A program made the translations under genes and the position numbers. Positions 8,198 through 16,366 of a DNA stretch of 64,000 nt are shown here, one piece after another. The notes beneath the pieces are model-generated. The model was not told where the DNA came from, did not search any database, and saw nothing but the letters and a program-made list of their open reading frames with translations. Each line of letters opens with the position of its first letter. Within the stretch, counting starts at the first letter, position 1. Source of the stretch: Pseudoalteromonas gelatinilytica (GTDB taxonomy: Bacteria > Pseudomonadota > Gammaproteobacteria > Enterobacterales > Alteromonadaceae); contig NZ_LRRU01000023.1 in NCBI RefSeq assembly GCF_001641615.1, positions 62,001 through 126,000 on the forward strand, read 5' to 3'.

Positions 8198-8725
8198 TTA
8201 ATTCGGTTGTTGCCAATATTTGGCGTATAAATTTGGATAGGTTTGTTTTAAATACTTGGCTTTATCTTTAAAGCGTTTACCTTTTGGTTGCTCAAGGCCT
8301 GATGGTACAAAAGGTAATTCGTCATCATTACGTTCTTCGTAAAGCATACCGGCAATTAAATCGTATTCATCTAAATACGGGTAAGGCTGTTCGTTTAAAT
8401 GATAAACTGGCGTACACTCAGCAATTGAGTCTGGGTTTTCAAGCGCCTTTAAAAAAGCCTGTTCACCACGTGAAATAAGCCAACATAAAAACTCAGAAAA
8501 GCCATAATCATCGTTACAACCGGCCATTACATAAGCGGCACCAAATAAGTCCCAGGTATAGGCTTTGCGCATACGTAGGTTAAACTGCTTATCAAATTCC
8601 ATCAGCTGCTGGTCAGATAAATCAGTCAGCTTTGCTTTTAATGCATTACAAACAGATTCAGGCTCAGCAGTTTTATCTTCGGCGGTTACGAGTTGCCAAA
8701 ATTCACTTTCACTTAAAACACTCAT
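8198..8725 (-). CDS. DUF4240 family protein
   Basis: A 175-residue soluble protein. The signature region WDLFGAAYVMAGCNDDYG, then FSEFLCWLISRGEQAF, matches the DUF4240 family as I know it. The N-terminus MSVLSESEFWQLV is also typical. The family has no established activity; related proteins occur in toxin or immunity settings, but nothing here shows that. Its ATG overlaps the stop of the upstream 64-residue YwbE-like gene by 4 bp (ATGA), so translation is coupled. Confidence 0.75.
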   Translation of the reverse strand: MSVLSESEFWQLVTAEDKTAEPESVCNALKAKLTDLSDQQLMEFDKQFNLRMRKAYTWDLFGAAYVMAGCNDDYGFSEFLCWLISRGEQAFLKALENPDSIAECTPVYHLNEQPYPYLDEYDLIAGMLYEERNDDELPFVPSGLEQPKGKRFKDKAKYLKQTYPNLYAKYWQQPN

Positions 8726-8916
8726 GATAAAATCTCTTTCACGCGCCCTACTTGACCATCATCAAGTTGAACTTTAATACCATGCGGGTGGTTTGGGGAT
8801 TTAGTTAAAATACGTGACACCACACCTTGAGTTAACTGACCTGTTCGTTGATCTTGTTTTAATACAATGTTGACTTCGCAGCCAATTGAAATTTGTGAAC
8901 GCGTAGGCACTGCCAT
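8722..8916 (-). CDS. YwbE family protein (DUF2196)
   Basis: A 64-residue protein with the conserved YwbE layout: RSQISIGCEVNIVLKQDQRT, TQGVVSRILTKSPNHPHGIK and VQLDDGQVGRVKEI. It is predicted to be a small beta-barrel, reminiscent of nucleic acid binding folds. Function is unproven. It overlaps the DUF4240 gene by 4 bp and is the promoter-proximal gene of the pair. AAGAGATAT upstream could serve as ribosome-binding site. Confidence 0.85.
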   Translation of the reverse strand: MAVPTRSQISIGCEVNIVLKQDQRTGQLTQGVVSRILTKSPNHPHGIKVQLDDGQVGRVKEILS

Positions 8917-8975
8917 TGCTATATCTCTTTCAATAATTTTTGCCGATTATAGCCATTTGCCGCTAGCTTACCAAA

Positions 8976-9425
8976 TTAAACCTGTTTGATTGGGCTGTTT
9001 TTAAGCAGCGCCTTTGGCAATACCTCATTTAAACGTTCGATGATGGCTTCAGCTTTACCCTTTATTTGAAAGTCATAACCTTGCCCGTTGCCATCTAATA
9101 TGACGGCTAAATAGTTATCAGCAACTTTCAATTGCGAAATACGACTTAATTCAAGTATCTCTTCTTTTTCGCATTGGTAGTACACCTGCTTAACCGTTAG
9201 GCTTGTGTCTGTTGCAGTGATTGTATTACTAAGCGCTGCTTTGGCTACGAATTTTTCTGTTGAGTAATAAGCCTGCACCACACATGCAATTGCCAAGGTA
9301 AAGCAGGTATAAGGTGAAATAGGTAATGAATCAGATTGCAAGCCGTACACGCCTACACCACTAAACAACACAGCAAGAGCGCGATTTAACCTAACCATCT
9401 GTTTAGGGGTTAAATTAAAGTACAT
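8976..9425 (-). CDS. membrane-anchored protein with PH-like domain, unknown
   Basis: A 149-residue protein with two hydrophobic segments (residues 12-30 and 36-52), then a soluble beta-rich domain. The arrangement resembles small bacterial PH-like membrane proteins, but no family is certain. A good AAAGGAA ribosome-binding site precedes the ATG. It follows a lipoprotein gene and a 90-residue gene closely (2-bp gap), so the three likely form one operon starting at 9899. Confidence 0.6.
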   Translation of the reverse strand: MYFNLTPKQMVRLNRALAVLFSGVGVYGLQSDSLPISPYTCFTLAIACVVQAYYSTEKFVAKAALSNTITATDTSLTVKQVYYQCEKEEILELSRISQLKVADNYLAVILDGNGQGYDFQIKGKAEAIIERLNEVLPKALLKNSPIKQV

Positions 9426-9427
9426 TA

Positions 9428-9700
9428 TTATTCCTTTAAAAACGTAATTGCTTTTACATTGATAGCTAAATCTACAGCGCTCAATTCTTTGATAATTAAA
9501 CTGGTAATTAACTGGGTTTGCTCAGCGGTTATCGGCAGCTCTTTGCAATAACAACTTACTTTTAGTGATTGTGGTAGCTTTTTTAGGTCAGCAGTATGCG
9601 TTAACCATGAAAATTCGTGTACGTGCTCTTTTGCTTGTTCGCAGGCTTGCGTTAAAGCCTCTCGAATAGCCTTATCTAGGCGCTTTTCAGTTTTAGTCAT
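9428..9700 (-). CDS. small cytosolic protein, unknown function
   Basis: A 90-residue protein with a helical, charged N-terminus (MTKTEKRLDKAIREALTQA) and a mixed C-terminal half containing CYCKELPIT. I recognise no family. It has no signal or membrane segment. It overlaps the upstream lipoprotein gene by 8 bp and lies 2 bp before the downstream membrane protein gene, which suggests coupled translation. Confidence 0.6.
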   Translation of the reverse strand: MTKTEKRLDKAIREALTQACEQAKEHVHEFSWLTHTADLKKLPQSLKVSCYCKELPITAEQTQLITSLIIKELSAVDLAINVKAITFLKE

Positions 9701-9899
9701 GTTCTGCTTGTTGTTTTTTAAATTCTTCGTAGCTATCTTGCTGGCGCTTTACACACTCATGGTACTCTTTATCTGCCATATGATTGCATTCACTTAAGCG
9801 CGCTGATTGAATTTCATGATAACGGGCATCTGAGCTACACGCTGATAAAACCACAGCAAGCGTTGCAATCACGGCCAATTTTAAAGCATTAAAAAACAT
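9693..9899 (-). CDS. small lipoprotein
   Basis: A 68-residue protein with a lipoprotein signal peptide: a hydrophobic stretch ending in the lipobox VLSAC with Cys21 as the lipid-attachment site. The mature part is short, highly charged and helical, with two further cysteines (ECNHMA and HECVKRQ). It is probably attached to the outer membrane facing the periplasm. The role is unknown. It is first in a three-gene unit with the two genes that follow on the minus strand. Confidence 0.65.
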   Translation of the reverse strand: MFFNALKLAVIATLAVVLSACSSDARYHEIQSARLSECNHMADKEYHECVKRQQDSYEEFKKQQAEHD

Positions 9900-9984
9900 T
9901 AAATTTCCTTTATGTAGTTATACATTGGTGCTGCGTTTTCCTGTATATTGCGGGGGTTTAAATATTATAACCAAAGGGTTCTAT

Positions 9985-10794
9985 ATGATGTTGTCGCAGT
10001 TACAAGAGCTGTTTCAGCGTATCGATAAAAGTAAAATTTTTCAATCATTTGTTATTGCTGTCATTGTTATTTCAGCGCTAACAGTGGGGGCACACACCTA
10101 CTCATTACATCCAACTGCCGAGCTTGCCTTACACTGGATGGACTTAGGGATTACAGTATTCTTTTTAGTTGAACTGGTGATCCGTTTTATTGCCAGTCGT
10201 GGCTTTAAAGATTTCTTCAGCAAAGGCTGGAATATTTTCGATTTTATAATCGTGGTTGGTAGCCTTTACCCTGCTGCTGGCTCAACCCTTTTCATCGCCC
10301 GATTATTGCGTATTTTCCGCGTATTGCGACTAGTGTCGATGATCCCAGAACTTAGATTGCTGGTTAACTCGCTTCTAAAAGCTATTCCGCAAATGGGCTA
10401 TATCGCCCTGCTTATGTTCGTGATCTTCTACATTTATGCCGCCATGGGTAGCATGCTGTTTGCTGACATTAACCCAGTATTGTGGGGCGATGTATCAATT
10501 TCTATGCTAACCCTATTTAGGATTGCAACGTTTGAGGATTGGACCGATGTTATGTATGAAACGATGGCTGTGTATGAACTCAGCTGGATTTTCTATCTAA
10601 CGTTCATCTTCTTAACGGCCTTTGTATTTTTAAACATGATGGTTGGTGCGATTTTAGAAGTTATGTCTGAAGAGCATCGTAACGCCCGTGAAGAGCAAAC
10701 ATCTGATGCCGACATGCCTGCAACCAAAGGGCAAATTGCTCAGCTGCAAGCTGAAATGGCCGAACTCAAACAACTATTGAAAGAAAAGCAGTGA
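9985..10794 (+). CDS. single-domain voltage-gated cation channel (BacNav-like)
   Basis: A 269-residue six-helix ion channel of the Ion_trans family; four subunits would assemble into the channel. S4 carries four arginines spaced every third residue (R106, R109, R112, R115 in RLLRIFRVLR), the mark of a voltage sensor. The pore loop between S5 and S6 contains TFEDWTDVM (about residues 182-190) where sodium channels of the NaChBac group have LESWS. The C-terminus (about 246-269) is a predicted coiled coil, as in BacNav channels. I set the start at 9985, after AAAGGG, where the protein opens MMLSQLQELF. Ion selectivity cannot be read reliably from the altered filter. Confidence 0.88.
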   Translation: MMLSQLQELFQRIDKSKIFQSFVIAVIVISALTVGAHTYSLHPTAELALHWMDLGITVFFLVELVIRFIASRGFKDFFSKGWNIFDFIIVVGSLYPAAGSTLFIARLLRIFRVLRLVSMIPELRLLVNSLLKAIPQMGYIALLMFVIFYIYAAMGSMLFADINPVLWGDVSISMLTLFRIATFEDWTDVMYETMAVYELSWIFYLTFIFLTAFVFLNMMVGAILEVMSEEHRNAREEQTSDADMPATKGQIAQLQAEMAELKQLLKEKQ

Positions 10795-10839
10795 CGTTTT
10801 TGGAGCTAAGCTTTTTAGATAATAGTTTTTAGCTATTAG

Positions 10840-10863
10840 GCGCTAGGACCTAGACCCTAGCGC
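10840..10863. repeat. isolated palindrome of the REP clusters
   Basis: GCGCTAGG and CCTAGCGC form an 8-bp stem around ACCTAGAC. The same 'tcctagcgcctaatg' phrase recurs between palindromes in clusters A, B, D and E, here as a solitary copy. It may act as a weak terminator after the channel gene, but it has no T-tract. Confidence 0.6.
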
Positions 10864-10910
10864 TTCTACTTTAAAACTTATAAATATGAAGCAGCTTTTT
10901 GCAATCGAAC

Positions 10911-11357
10911 TCAACCTGAAAATTTACGATCCAACTCGATAATTTCTTCTTTTATAGCTTTCACTTGCTCTTGTGCAGCTGGATGCTCTAGCAAACCCAA
11001 TTCAATAATGCCTGTGCATTTATTTATAAATGTTTCAGTTGATTTATTTTTCGGAATAAAAATTACATATGTAAACCCAGGCATCAAACTTGGTGTACAA
11101 CCACCTGGTTTAAGCAATATATTTTTAGGTATAGATTTATTCGCTGATAGAGTCTCAGTTAAATCAAAATCAACTTTAACGTTATTAGTCTCTGAGGCTT
11201 TTATTAGTTTTAAATTTGTGACCTTGATTAAGTGAACTGACTTAGATTTTTCGTAAAAATGTTCTAATGAATACCCACAATTACAAGCAAAAGCTGAAAA
11301 TGATTCGAAGCTGAGTAATAAAAAAAGCACCCACCAAATAATTCTTTTTAATGTCAT
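10911..11357 (-). CDS. secreted protein with TIMP/NTR-like pattern, unknown function
   Basis: The protein has a signal peptide ending near SFESFSAFA, and the mature form begins CNCGYSLEHFYEKSK. Cys-X-Cys at the mature N-terminus followed by a beta-rich region with GGCTPSLMPGFTYVIF recalls the TIMP/netrin-like fold. This is a pattern match only. The start at 11357 is preferred because AAGGGC lies at normal distance before it; an upstream ATG at 11369 is possible. It is likely periplasmic or exported. No neighbour suggests a role. Confidence 0.6.
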   Translation of the reverse strand: MTLKRIIWWVLFLLLSFESFSAFACNCGYSLEHFYEKSKSVHLIKVTNLKLIKASETNNVKVDFDLTETLSANKSIPKNILLKPGGCTPSLMPGFTYVIFIPKNKSTETFINKCTGIIELGLLEHPAAQEQVKAIKEEIIELDRKFSG

Positions 11358-11401
11358 TAAGCCCTTCATTTAACCTCAAAGCATTTATTTAAATTCATTA
11401 A

Positions 11402-11695
11402 TTACTCTAAAAATAAGCTTGATATCTGGCCTTCTGCTATTTTTGTATGACATACAAACAATTCAAAAGGCATACCAATATACATACCTTGATGAGCAGA
11501 TGAATCCAACACTTCTATAGATATATCAGCAGTTTCTCCATCAAAGTACTCTTTACCCTCTTCAAAAATAAGTCTACAGCTGGTATCAACACGTTTCAAA
11601 TACGAAATTCGAGGGTAACAACTACTTCCAGTATATCTAAATGCATGAGGGGGGCGTTCTATGACTAAGAATGTAACTTTTGCTGTAATATTCAT
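11402..11695 (-). CDS. small beta-rich protein, unknown function
   Basis: A 97-residue soluble protein with alternating strands (VTFLVIERPPHAFRYTG, DISIEVLDSS, GMPFELFVC). The pattern recalls a small beta-barrel such as the C-terminal domains of EF-Tu-like proteins, but I cannot assign a family. Its ATG overlaps the stop of the upstream VOC-family gene by one base (TAATG), so the two are probably translated from one message. Confidence 0.6.
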   Translation of the reverse strand: MNITAKVTFLVIERPPHAFRYTGSSCYPRISYLKRVDTSCRLIFEEGKEYFDGETADISIEVLDSSAHQGMYIGMPFELFVCHTKIAEGQISSLFLE

Positions 11696-12081
11696 TACAT
11701 ATCATCCTTTTTTTCTACCTTCCATGGTGGGTTTAAGCGGTTTTCTCCGGCCCAATATAATTTAATTTTATTCCCTGATGGGTCTTTTAGAATTGCTTCC
11801 GTCCATAAATAGCGCTGAGCGGTAGGTGGCTGTTCAAAGCGAATGCCTTTTTCAACAAGGCTTGCATAGAGCTCATCGAGCTGCTCATGTTCAAAATATA
11901 TTACCGCACTGTTACTAAACTCTTCAGTTTCTAATGACAGCGAAAATGTGGCATCACCATCAGGGCATTGAAAGCGCGCGTAATGCGGGGTATCCACTAT
12001 CTGAATCATTCCTAGTGTTAAGTAAAAAGCCACCGCTTCATTCATATCCTTTACAGGTAACGTCACCTGATTGAGATTCAT
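11695..12081 (-). CDS. VOC-family (glyoxalase/bleomycin resistance-like) protein
   Basis: A 128-residue protein with the paired beta-alpha-beta-beta-beta units of the VOC superfamily. It opens MNLNQVTLPVKDMNEAVAFY and ends with ILKDPSGNKIKLYW, the usual closing motif. Candidate metal ligands are the C-terminal half residues of that motif and a glutamate near FEHEQLDEL, but the conserved His/Glu set is incomplete by eye. Substrate is unknown. It is the first gene of a two-gene unit. Confidence 0.85.
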   Translation of the reverse strand: MNLNQVTLPVKDMNEAVAFYLTLGMIQIVDTPHYARFQCPDGDATFSLSLETEEFSNSAVIYFEHEQLDELYASLVEKGIRFEQPPTAQRYLWTEAILKDPSGNKIKLYWAGENRLNPPWKVEKKDDM

Positions 12082-12149
12082 TTGCTACTCCCTTGTAATG
12101 CTTTATTCGTTGCTTCAGCATATCGCGTTCATTAAATTAAGCAAAATAT

Positions 12150-12465
12150 AAGTGACGAGTTAGCGAGTTACAAGTTGCGAGAGTAAAGTTAGCGAGTTAG
12201 CAAGCTACAAGGGGAAAGTGTGTAGGAGGCGTTTTAACGCCGAACAAGTAGCAGCGATTTTACATCGCGTCCTAGAGCCTGACTCCTAGCGCCTAATGTT
12301 TTCTTTCGTAGGCGTGAAACTTGTTTCGCGCGTTGTAGGTCGTGCTTTAGCGCGTTATAAGAGAAGTTAGCGAGTTTCAAGTTGCGAGAGTAAAGTTAGT
12401 AAGAGTTTGTAGGAGGCGTTTCAACGGCGAACATCTAAATTCACGGCTGAAGCCGCTCCTACACG
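12150..12465. repeat. REP-like palindrome cluster D
   Basis: This gene-free stretch carries at least five GTAG-headed palindromes on the plus strand: GTAG at 12222 (GGCGTTTTAACGCC stem), 12248 (GCGATTTTACATCGC stem), 12308 (GTGAAACTTGTTTCGCGC stem), 12335 (GTGCTTTAGCGCG stem) and 12409 (a damaged GGCGTTTCAACGGCG). One reverse copy ends at 12459-12462 (CGGCTGAAGCCG stem). The spacers hold 'gttagcgagttacaag' units. It contains no gene. Confidence 0.88.
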
Positions 12466-12893
12466 AGCTCCATGTGCAATATTGGAAATGGTTTACCCAT
12501 ATCATCTAAGGGCGAGCGTGAGGCAACTTTAAAGCCCATATGCTGATAAAAGCCAACTGCAAGTGGGTTTTGCTCATTAACATCCACTTTGTGAGCAGCT
12601 AATTGCTCAACCGCATAGTTAAGTAGGGCTTTACCTATACCCTTACCTCTTGCGGCATCTAAAATAAACAACATTTCTATTTTGCACTCATGTACGCCAA
12701 CAAAGCCTAAAATTGCCTGATGCTCATCCTTAATACACTTTAAAGTAACATTAGGAAACGCCTGCTCTATGATGATTGGCTTAAAAAAAGCGATGTCGTC
12801 TTCTGTTATAAAATCATGGGTTGCTCGTACTGAGTTTTCCCATACAGCAAGTAGCTCTAGGTAATCTTCAGCGTTCACATTGTCTATTTTCAT
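12459..12893 (-). CDS. yjaB: GNAT-family N-acetyltransferase, YjaB-like
   Basis: A 144-residue GNAT protein closely matching E. coli YjaB by eye. Shared blocks are AVWENSVRATHDFI, the acetyl-CoA loop DAARGKGIGKALLNYAV (RxxGxG/A), VNEQNPLAVGFYQHMGFKV and SPLDDMGKPFPILHM. The natural acceptor is not known. The stop codon TAG lies inside the GTAG head of a reverse REP element, so the repeat reaches into the gene end. There is no clear ribosome-binding site at the ATG at 12893. Confidence 0.85.
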   Translation of the reverse strand: MKIDNVNAEDYLELLAVWENSVRATHDFITEDDIAFFKPIIIEQAFPNVTLKCIKDEHQAILGFVGVHECKIEMLFILDAARGKGIGKALLNYAVEQLAAHKVDVNEQNPLAVGFYQHMGFKVASRSPLDDMGKPFPILHMELV

Positions 12894-13142
12894 TAATTAA
12901 TTACTCATAATTGCTGCTAGCAAAGTAACATCAGGTTTTAAAATTCACACAAGTATTATTCAAGCAATAAACCAAAGTAAAGCATTGTCACGATTTCAAA
13001 CATAACTCCCGCGAGCGATAAATATGACATTTAGTTGACAGGGGCATGGAATGTACTAACTTTAGTTTTAGTAATTAACATGCTTTTAACAAAGCAGTGC
13101 TAGATACTTTCCAACCAATTGGCAGCATTTGCGGGATGCAAA

Positions 13143-13754
13143 TTAGCTGCCTATTCCTACTTCATGTTTAAGCATATAGCGAAGTAAAGCTTGGGCATCA
13201 GGGTGTTTATCTGCCCTTAACCCTGTTACAACACCTTGTTGATCCGCCGCCGATTTATGCTGGCCTAACTTCTCTTTTGCCTGAATTGAATCAAGTTCGA
13301 TTTTAATACCCACTATGCCACGGAGTAACTTGGCTTGATAATCAGCTGGCAACAAACTGGTGTCGTTTAAAATACTTGGCTCGTATTGGCTAATTAGCTC
13401 ATCTAGGCAGGCTAAGGTGTTGTTATCATCGAGGTATTCTACTTTGCCCTGGGCATGAACCGCAGCGTAGTTCCAAGTCGATACAGCTGGCTTCTCACTA
13501 TACCAAGTCGGTGAAATATAACTATGTGGGCCATTAAAAACCACCAATACACGGGTATCTTGCAAGCTTTTGCCATGACGATTTGCCCGTGACACATGAC
13601 CATATAAGGTACCAAACTCGCCCTCATCGGGTTTATAAACTAATGGTAGATGGGTTGCCTCAAACTCACTATCAACCATCAATGCAAAGCTGTAGGTTTT
13701 GATGAACTGCGATACTCGCTCTGGTGTCATTTTCCATTTATTAGGGGTGTGCAT
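13143..13754 (-). CDS. PaiB-family FMN-binding protein
   Basis: A 203-residue protein of the PaiB/FMN_bind_2 family, with a split-barrel fold related to pyridoxamine-phosphate oxidases. Visible blocks: ATHLPLVYKPDEGEFGTLYG, HVSRANRH, VVFNGPHSYISPTWY and VSTWNYAAVHAQGKV. Members are annotated as transcriptional regulators from Bacillus PaiB, but DNA binding is not evident here. It lies after the asd terminator. A hairpin at 13122-13150 overlaps the stop codon but has no T-tract. Confidence 0.88.
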   Translation of the reverse strand: MHTPNKWKMTPERVSQFIKTYSFALMVDSEFEATHLPLVYKPDEGEFGTLYGHVSRANRHGKSLQDTRVLVVFNGPHSYISPTWYSEKPAVSTWNYAAVHAQGKVEYLDDNNTLACLDELISQYEPSILNDTSLLPADYQAKLLRGIVGIKIELDSIQAKEKLGQHKSAADQQGVVTGLRADKHPDAQALLRYMLKHEVGIGS

Positions 13755-13771
13755 TACTTTCCTTTAGTGCT

Positions 13772-13797
13772 AAAAAAGGCCAGCAAACTGCTAGCCT
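13772..13797 (-). terminator. Rho-independent terminator of asd
   Basis: On the minus strand GGCTAGCA and TGCTGGCC pair (one G-T) around GTT and are followed by six T. It lies 19 bp after the asd stop codon (13816) and separates asd from the paiB-like gene. Confidence 0.85.
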
Positions 13798-13815
13798 AAA
13801 TATTGAGTTGTATGA

Positions 13816-14934
13816 TTAATGTTGACCATCAACAATAATGCGTAACATACGACGAAGTGGCTCAGCAGCCCCCCATAGCAGTTGGTCACCCACTGTAAAC
13901 GCACTGATGTACTCTGGGCCCATTGCTAATTTGCGAATACGACCTACCGGAATAGACAGTGTGCCGGTTACTTTTACAGGCGTTAAATCAGTTGATGTAA
14001 TGCCACGATCATTCGGGATCACTTTGACCCACTCATTGTGAGAAGCAAGAATTTCTTCAATTTGCTCAACGCTAATGTCTTTACGCAGCTTAATTGTCAT
14101 TGCTTGTGAGTGACAGCGCATTGCACCAATGCGAACACATAAGCCATCAACAGGGATAGGTTGTTCGCTGCTGCCTAAAATTTTGTTCGCTTCAACTTGC
14201 GCTTTCCACTCTTCTTTACTTTGACCGCTTGGCATTGGCACATCAATCCAAGGAATAAGGCTACCTGCTAGAGGCACACCAAACTGGTCTTGTGGTAAAT
14301 CGCTTGAGGCAATTTTTTCGGTGACTAACTTATCAATCTCAAGAATCGCAGCATTTGGATCTGCAAGTTTGTCAGCAACAGTTTCGTGAATTGCACCCAT
14401 TTGCGCAATTAACTCTTTCATGTTGCGAGCGCCTGCACCAGACGCCGCTTGATATGTCATTGGGCTTACCCATTCAATCAAGTCTTGCTCAAATAAACCG
14501 CCTAGTGCTAATAGCATCAGTGATACGGTACAGTTACCGCCCACATAGGTTTTAACACCTTGCTCTAAACCCGCACTGATAACGTCTTTATTTACCGGAT
14601 CTAGCACAATAATACTGTCGTCACTCATACGCAGTGCCGATGCCGCATCAATCCAGTAACCTTGCCAACCTGATTCACGTAATTGCGGGTAAACGGCTTT
14701 GGTATAGTCACCGCCTTGGCAAGTAACAACAATATCCATCTTCGCAAGCTCAGCGATATCATTGGCATCTAAAAGCGGTTTAGCAGGACCCGCAAGATCA
14801 GGACCTAATTGACCGGTTTGTGAGGTGGTGAAAAAAGTCGTGTCGATATTAGAAAAATCATTTTCTTGCTGCATACGTTCTAATAACACAGAGCCAACCA
14901 TGCCCCGCCAACCGACTAATCCTACTTTTTTCAT
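13816..14934 (-). CDS. asd: aspartate-semialdehyde dehydrogenase
   Basis: Reduces aspartyl phosphate to aspartate semialdehyde with NADPH, at the branch to lysine/diaminopimelate, threonine and methionine. The N-terminal Rossmann motif VGLVGWRGMVGSVL and the catalytic cysteine in GGNCTVSLML (near residue 135) fit the gram-negative Asd family. The length (372 residues) also fits. I used the ATG at 14934 because E. coli Asd starts at the same place. An in-frame ATG at 14958 has a somewhat better ribosome-binding site, so it remains possible. Confidence 0.95.
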   Translation of the reverse strand: MKKVGLVGWRGMVGSVLLERMQQENDFSNIDTTFFTTSQTGQLGPDLAGPAKPLLDANDIAELAKMDIVVTCQGGDYTKAVYPQLRESGWQGYWIDAASALRMSDDSIIVLDPVNKDVISAGLEQGVKTYVGGNCTVSLMLLALGGLFEQDLIEWVSPMTYQAASGAGARNMKELIAQMGAIHETVADKLADPNAAILEIDKLVTEKIASSDLPQDQFGVPLAGSLIPWIDVPMPSGQSKEEWKAQVEANKILGSSEQPIPVDGLCVRIGAMRCHSQAMTIKLRKDISVEQIEEILASHNEWVKVIPNDRGITSTDLTPVKVTGTLSIPVGRIRKLAMGPEYISAFTVGDQLLWGAAEPLRRMLRIIVDGQH

Positions 14935-15077
14935 TGTTTGTTCCACTGTTTGATTCATTCAAATTACCTAAACTGTTAAAAATTAAAGTCCATTGCGTGA
15001 GAATTTAATTTTTACAGGAGTAATCTAGCATTGCGGCCCAAGCAAAACCAGCGCAAACCGAGTAACATCAAAATTTT

Positions 15078-15974
15078 TCATCTTAGCATCGGGCAAGCCT
15101 CTGGCAGCACTAAGTTAAGCGCACCAGCATGCACTTCAAAACGTTGTTGTTTTGAGCTGATTGGCTCGCCATCTAAGTTTATTGGCATTTCTGTTTGTGT
15201 TTGCCATTCAAGCCAAGGCACTTGAAAGCGTTTTACCCACTGTTGTGATGAGTTAGGGTAATTGCTGAGCTCTTCGATAACCGCTGGTACATCTGAAATT
15301 GCAAATGAGGTAAACGCCACTAAATCAACCAAGCCATCATTTATGTACGCATGGGGCGCAAGGGGCTGACCGCCACCCGCTTGGCGTCCATTACACACGG
15401 CAGCGGCAATAATATCGCCCGAAGTTCGTTCACCATCAGGCAGCGTTAACTCGCCACTGTAAGGCACAAAACTTAGCGCTTGTACAAGCCCTGCCAAGGT
15501 ATACGCGCCGCCACCGAGTAAGTTTTTCAGTGCAGGCGGTGTGGTTGCGGTAATTTTTGCCCCAAAGCCAGCACTGGCTACATTTACGAAATAACGCTTA
15601 TCAACCTCTACCGTATCAATTGCATACGGCTGACCCTGTGCGGCAAGTTTAAGCGCAGGCAAGTACCCGTGAGGAATATTAGCGGCTGTAGCAAAATCAT
15701 TTGCTGTGCCCATAGGTAAAATTGCAAGCTCTAAACGTTGTGACTTTTCCAGTTTCATTAATGCATTAACGGCTTCATTAACGGTGCCATCACCACCAGC
15801 TACGACAATACGTTTTACACCTTCTGCGACGGCTTCATTAATAAAGCGCTCAATGTCACCGCCTTCATAAGTAACACGCACTGCAAGTGGCTGACGAGTT
15901 CGAAATTTACCGATGGCATCACGAAGCTGCTCATCAGCCGCTTTTTTACCATTTATAATTAACCGTAAGTCCAT
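15078..15974 (-). CDS. yegS: YegS-like lipid kinase (diacylglycerol kinase family)
   Basis: A 298-residue protein with the DAGK catalytic domain: ILNGK-type opening (LRLIINGKKAADEQLRDAI), VVAGGDGTVNEAVNAL (GGDGT nucleotide motif) and LPMGTANDFA. The C-terminal beta-sandwich includes DGLVDLVAF. YegS phosphorylates phosphatidylglycerol in vitro; the natural role is uncertain. I place the start at 15974, after AGGGA, rather than the ATG at 15995. It lies upstream of asd on the same strand with about 140 bp between them. Confidence 0.88.
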   Translation of the reverse strand: MDLRLIINGKKAADEQLRDAIGKFRTRQPLAVRVTYEGGDIERFINEAVAEGVKRIVVAGGDGTVNEAVNALMKLEKSQRLELAILPMGTANDFATAANIPHGYLPALKLAAQGQPYAIDTVEVDKRYFVNVASAGFGAKITATTPPALKNLLGGGAYTLAGLVQALSFVPYSGELTLPDGERTSGDIIAAAVCNGRQAGGGQPLAPHAYINDGLVDLVAFTSFAISDVPAVIEELSNYPNSSQQWVKRFQVPWLEWQTQTEMPINLDGEPISSKQQRFEVHAGALNLVLPEACPMLR

Positions 15975-16026
15975 TTTTAATCCCTGTTTTAACACTTAGA
16001 ACTACCATAACACGCAATGGTTTAAT

Positions 16027-16289
16027 ATACCCAAACTACCTCAAGATGCGAGTTTCAGTTGGAATTAAAAGCGATTTAGGCAAGGCATTGATTGCAAGTA
16101 ATAGTGGTTCTATTGTTAAAATCAATAACGCAGTATAAATCGCTTTTAAACCAACCCTTTGGGCGCTTCACAGGCACTTACTCTCATCGTTGTTACTTCT
16201 TAAAAGGGACTGCCATTCTTGCAAAGTAACGCCTTGATATTAAGCACCTGTGAAACGCTGAATTCTGCATCTTGAGGTGGTTTGGGTAT
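16027..16289. mobile_element. 263-bp MITE-like element, copy 1
   Basis: The ends are inverted repeats of about 23 bp: ATACCCAAACTACCTCAAGA at the left and the reverse complement ATACCCAAACCACCTCAAGA at the right, continuing TGC on both. An almost identical copy lies in the opposite orientation at 40504-40767. Inside are two nested inverted repeats: AAAAGCGATTTA (16067-16078) with its complement (16136-16147), and GCGCTTCACAGG (16163-16174) with a near-perfect complement (16247-16258). The second pair encloses GTTACTT/AAGTAAC (16192-16198, 16224-16230). There is no ORF. I infer a non-autonomous element moved by a transposase elsewhere. Confidence 0.85.
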
Positions 16290-16295
16290 AGAAAC

Positions 16296-16320
16296 AAAAA
16301 AGCCCTGCTAGTGCAGGGCT
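16296..16320 (-). terminator. Rho-independent terminator of the TonB receptor
   Basis: AGCCCTGC and GCAGGGCT form an 8-bp stem with loop TAGT. On the minus strand a run of six T follows. It is 47 bp after the stop of the receptor gene (16367). Confidence 0.88.
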
Positions 16321-16366
16321 AAATCAACGTTAGGATTTATTATTGTATCCTTCCTTGGTCAGAGAT

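Noticed and set aside
16027..16289. A transposase gene inside the MITE-like element
   Set aside because: No ORF of useful length in either strand; the element is non-coding.
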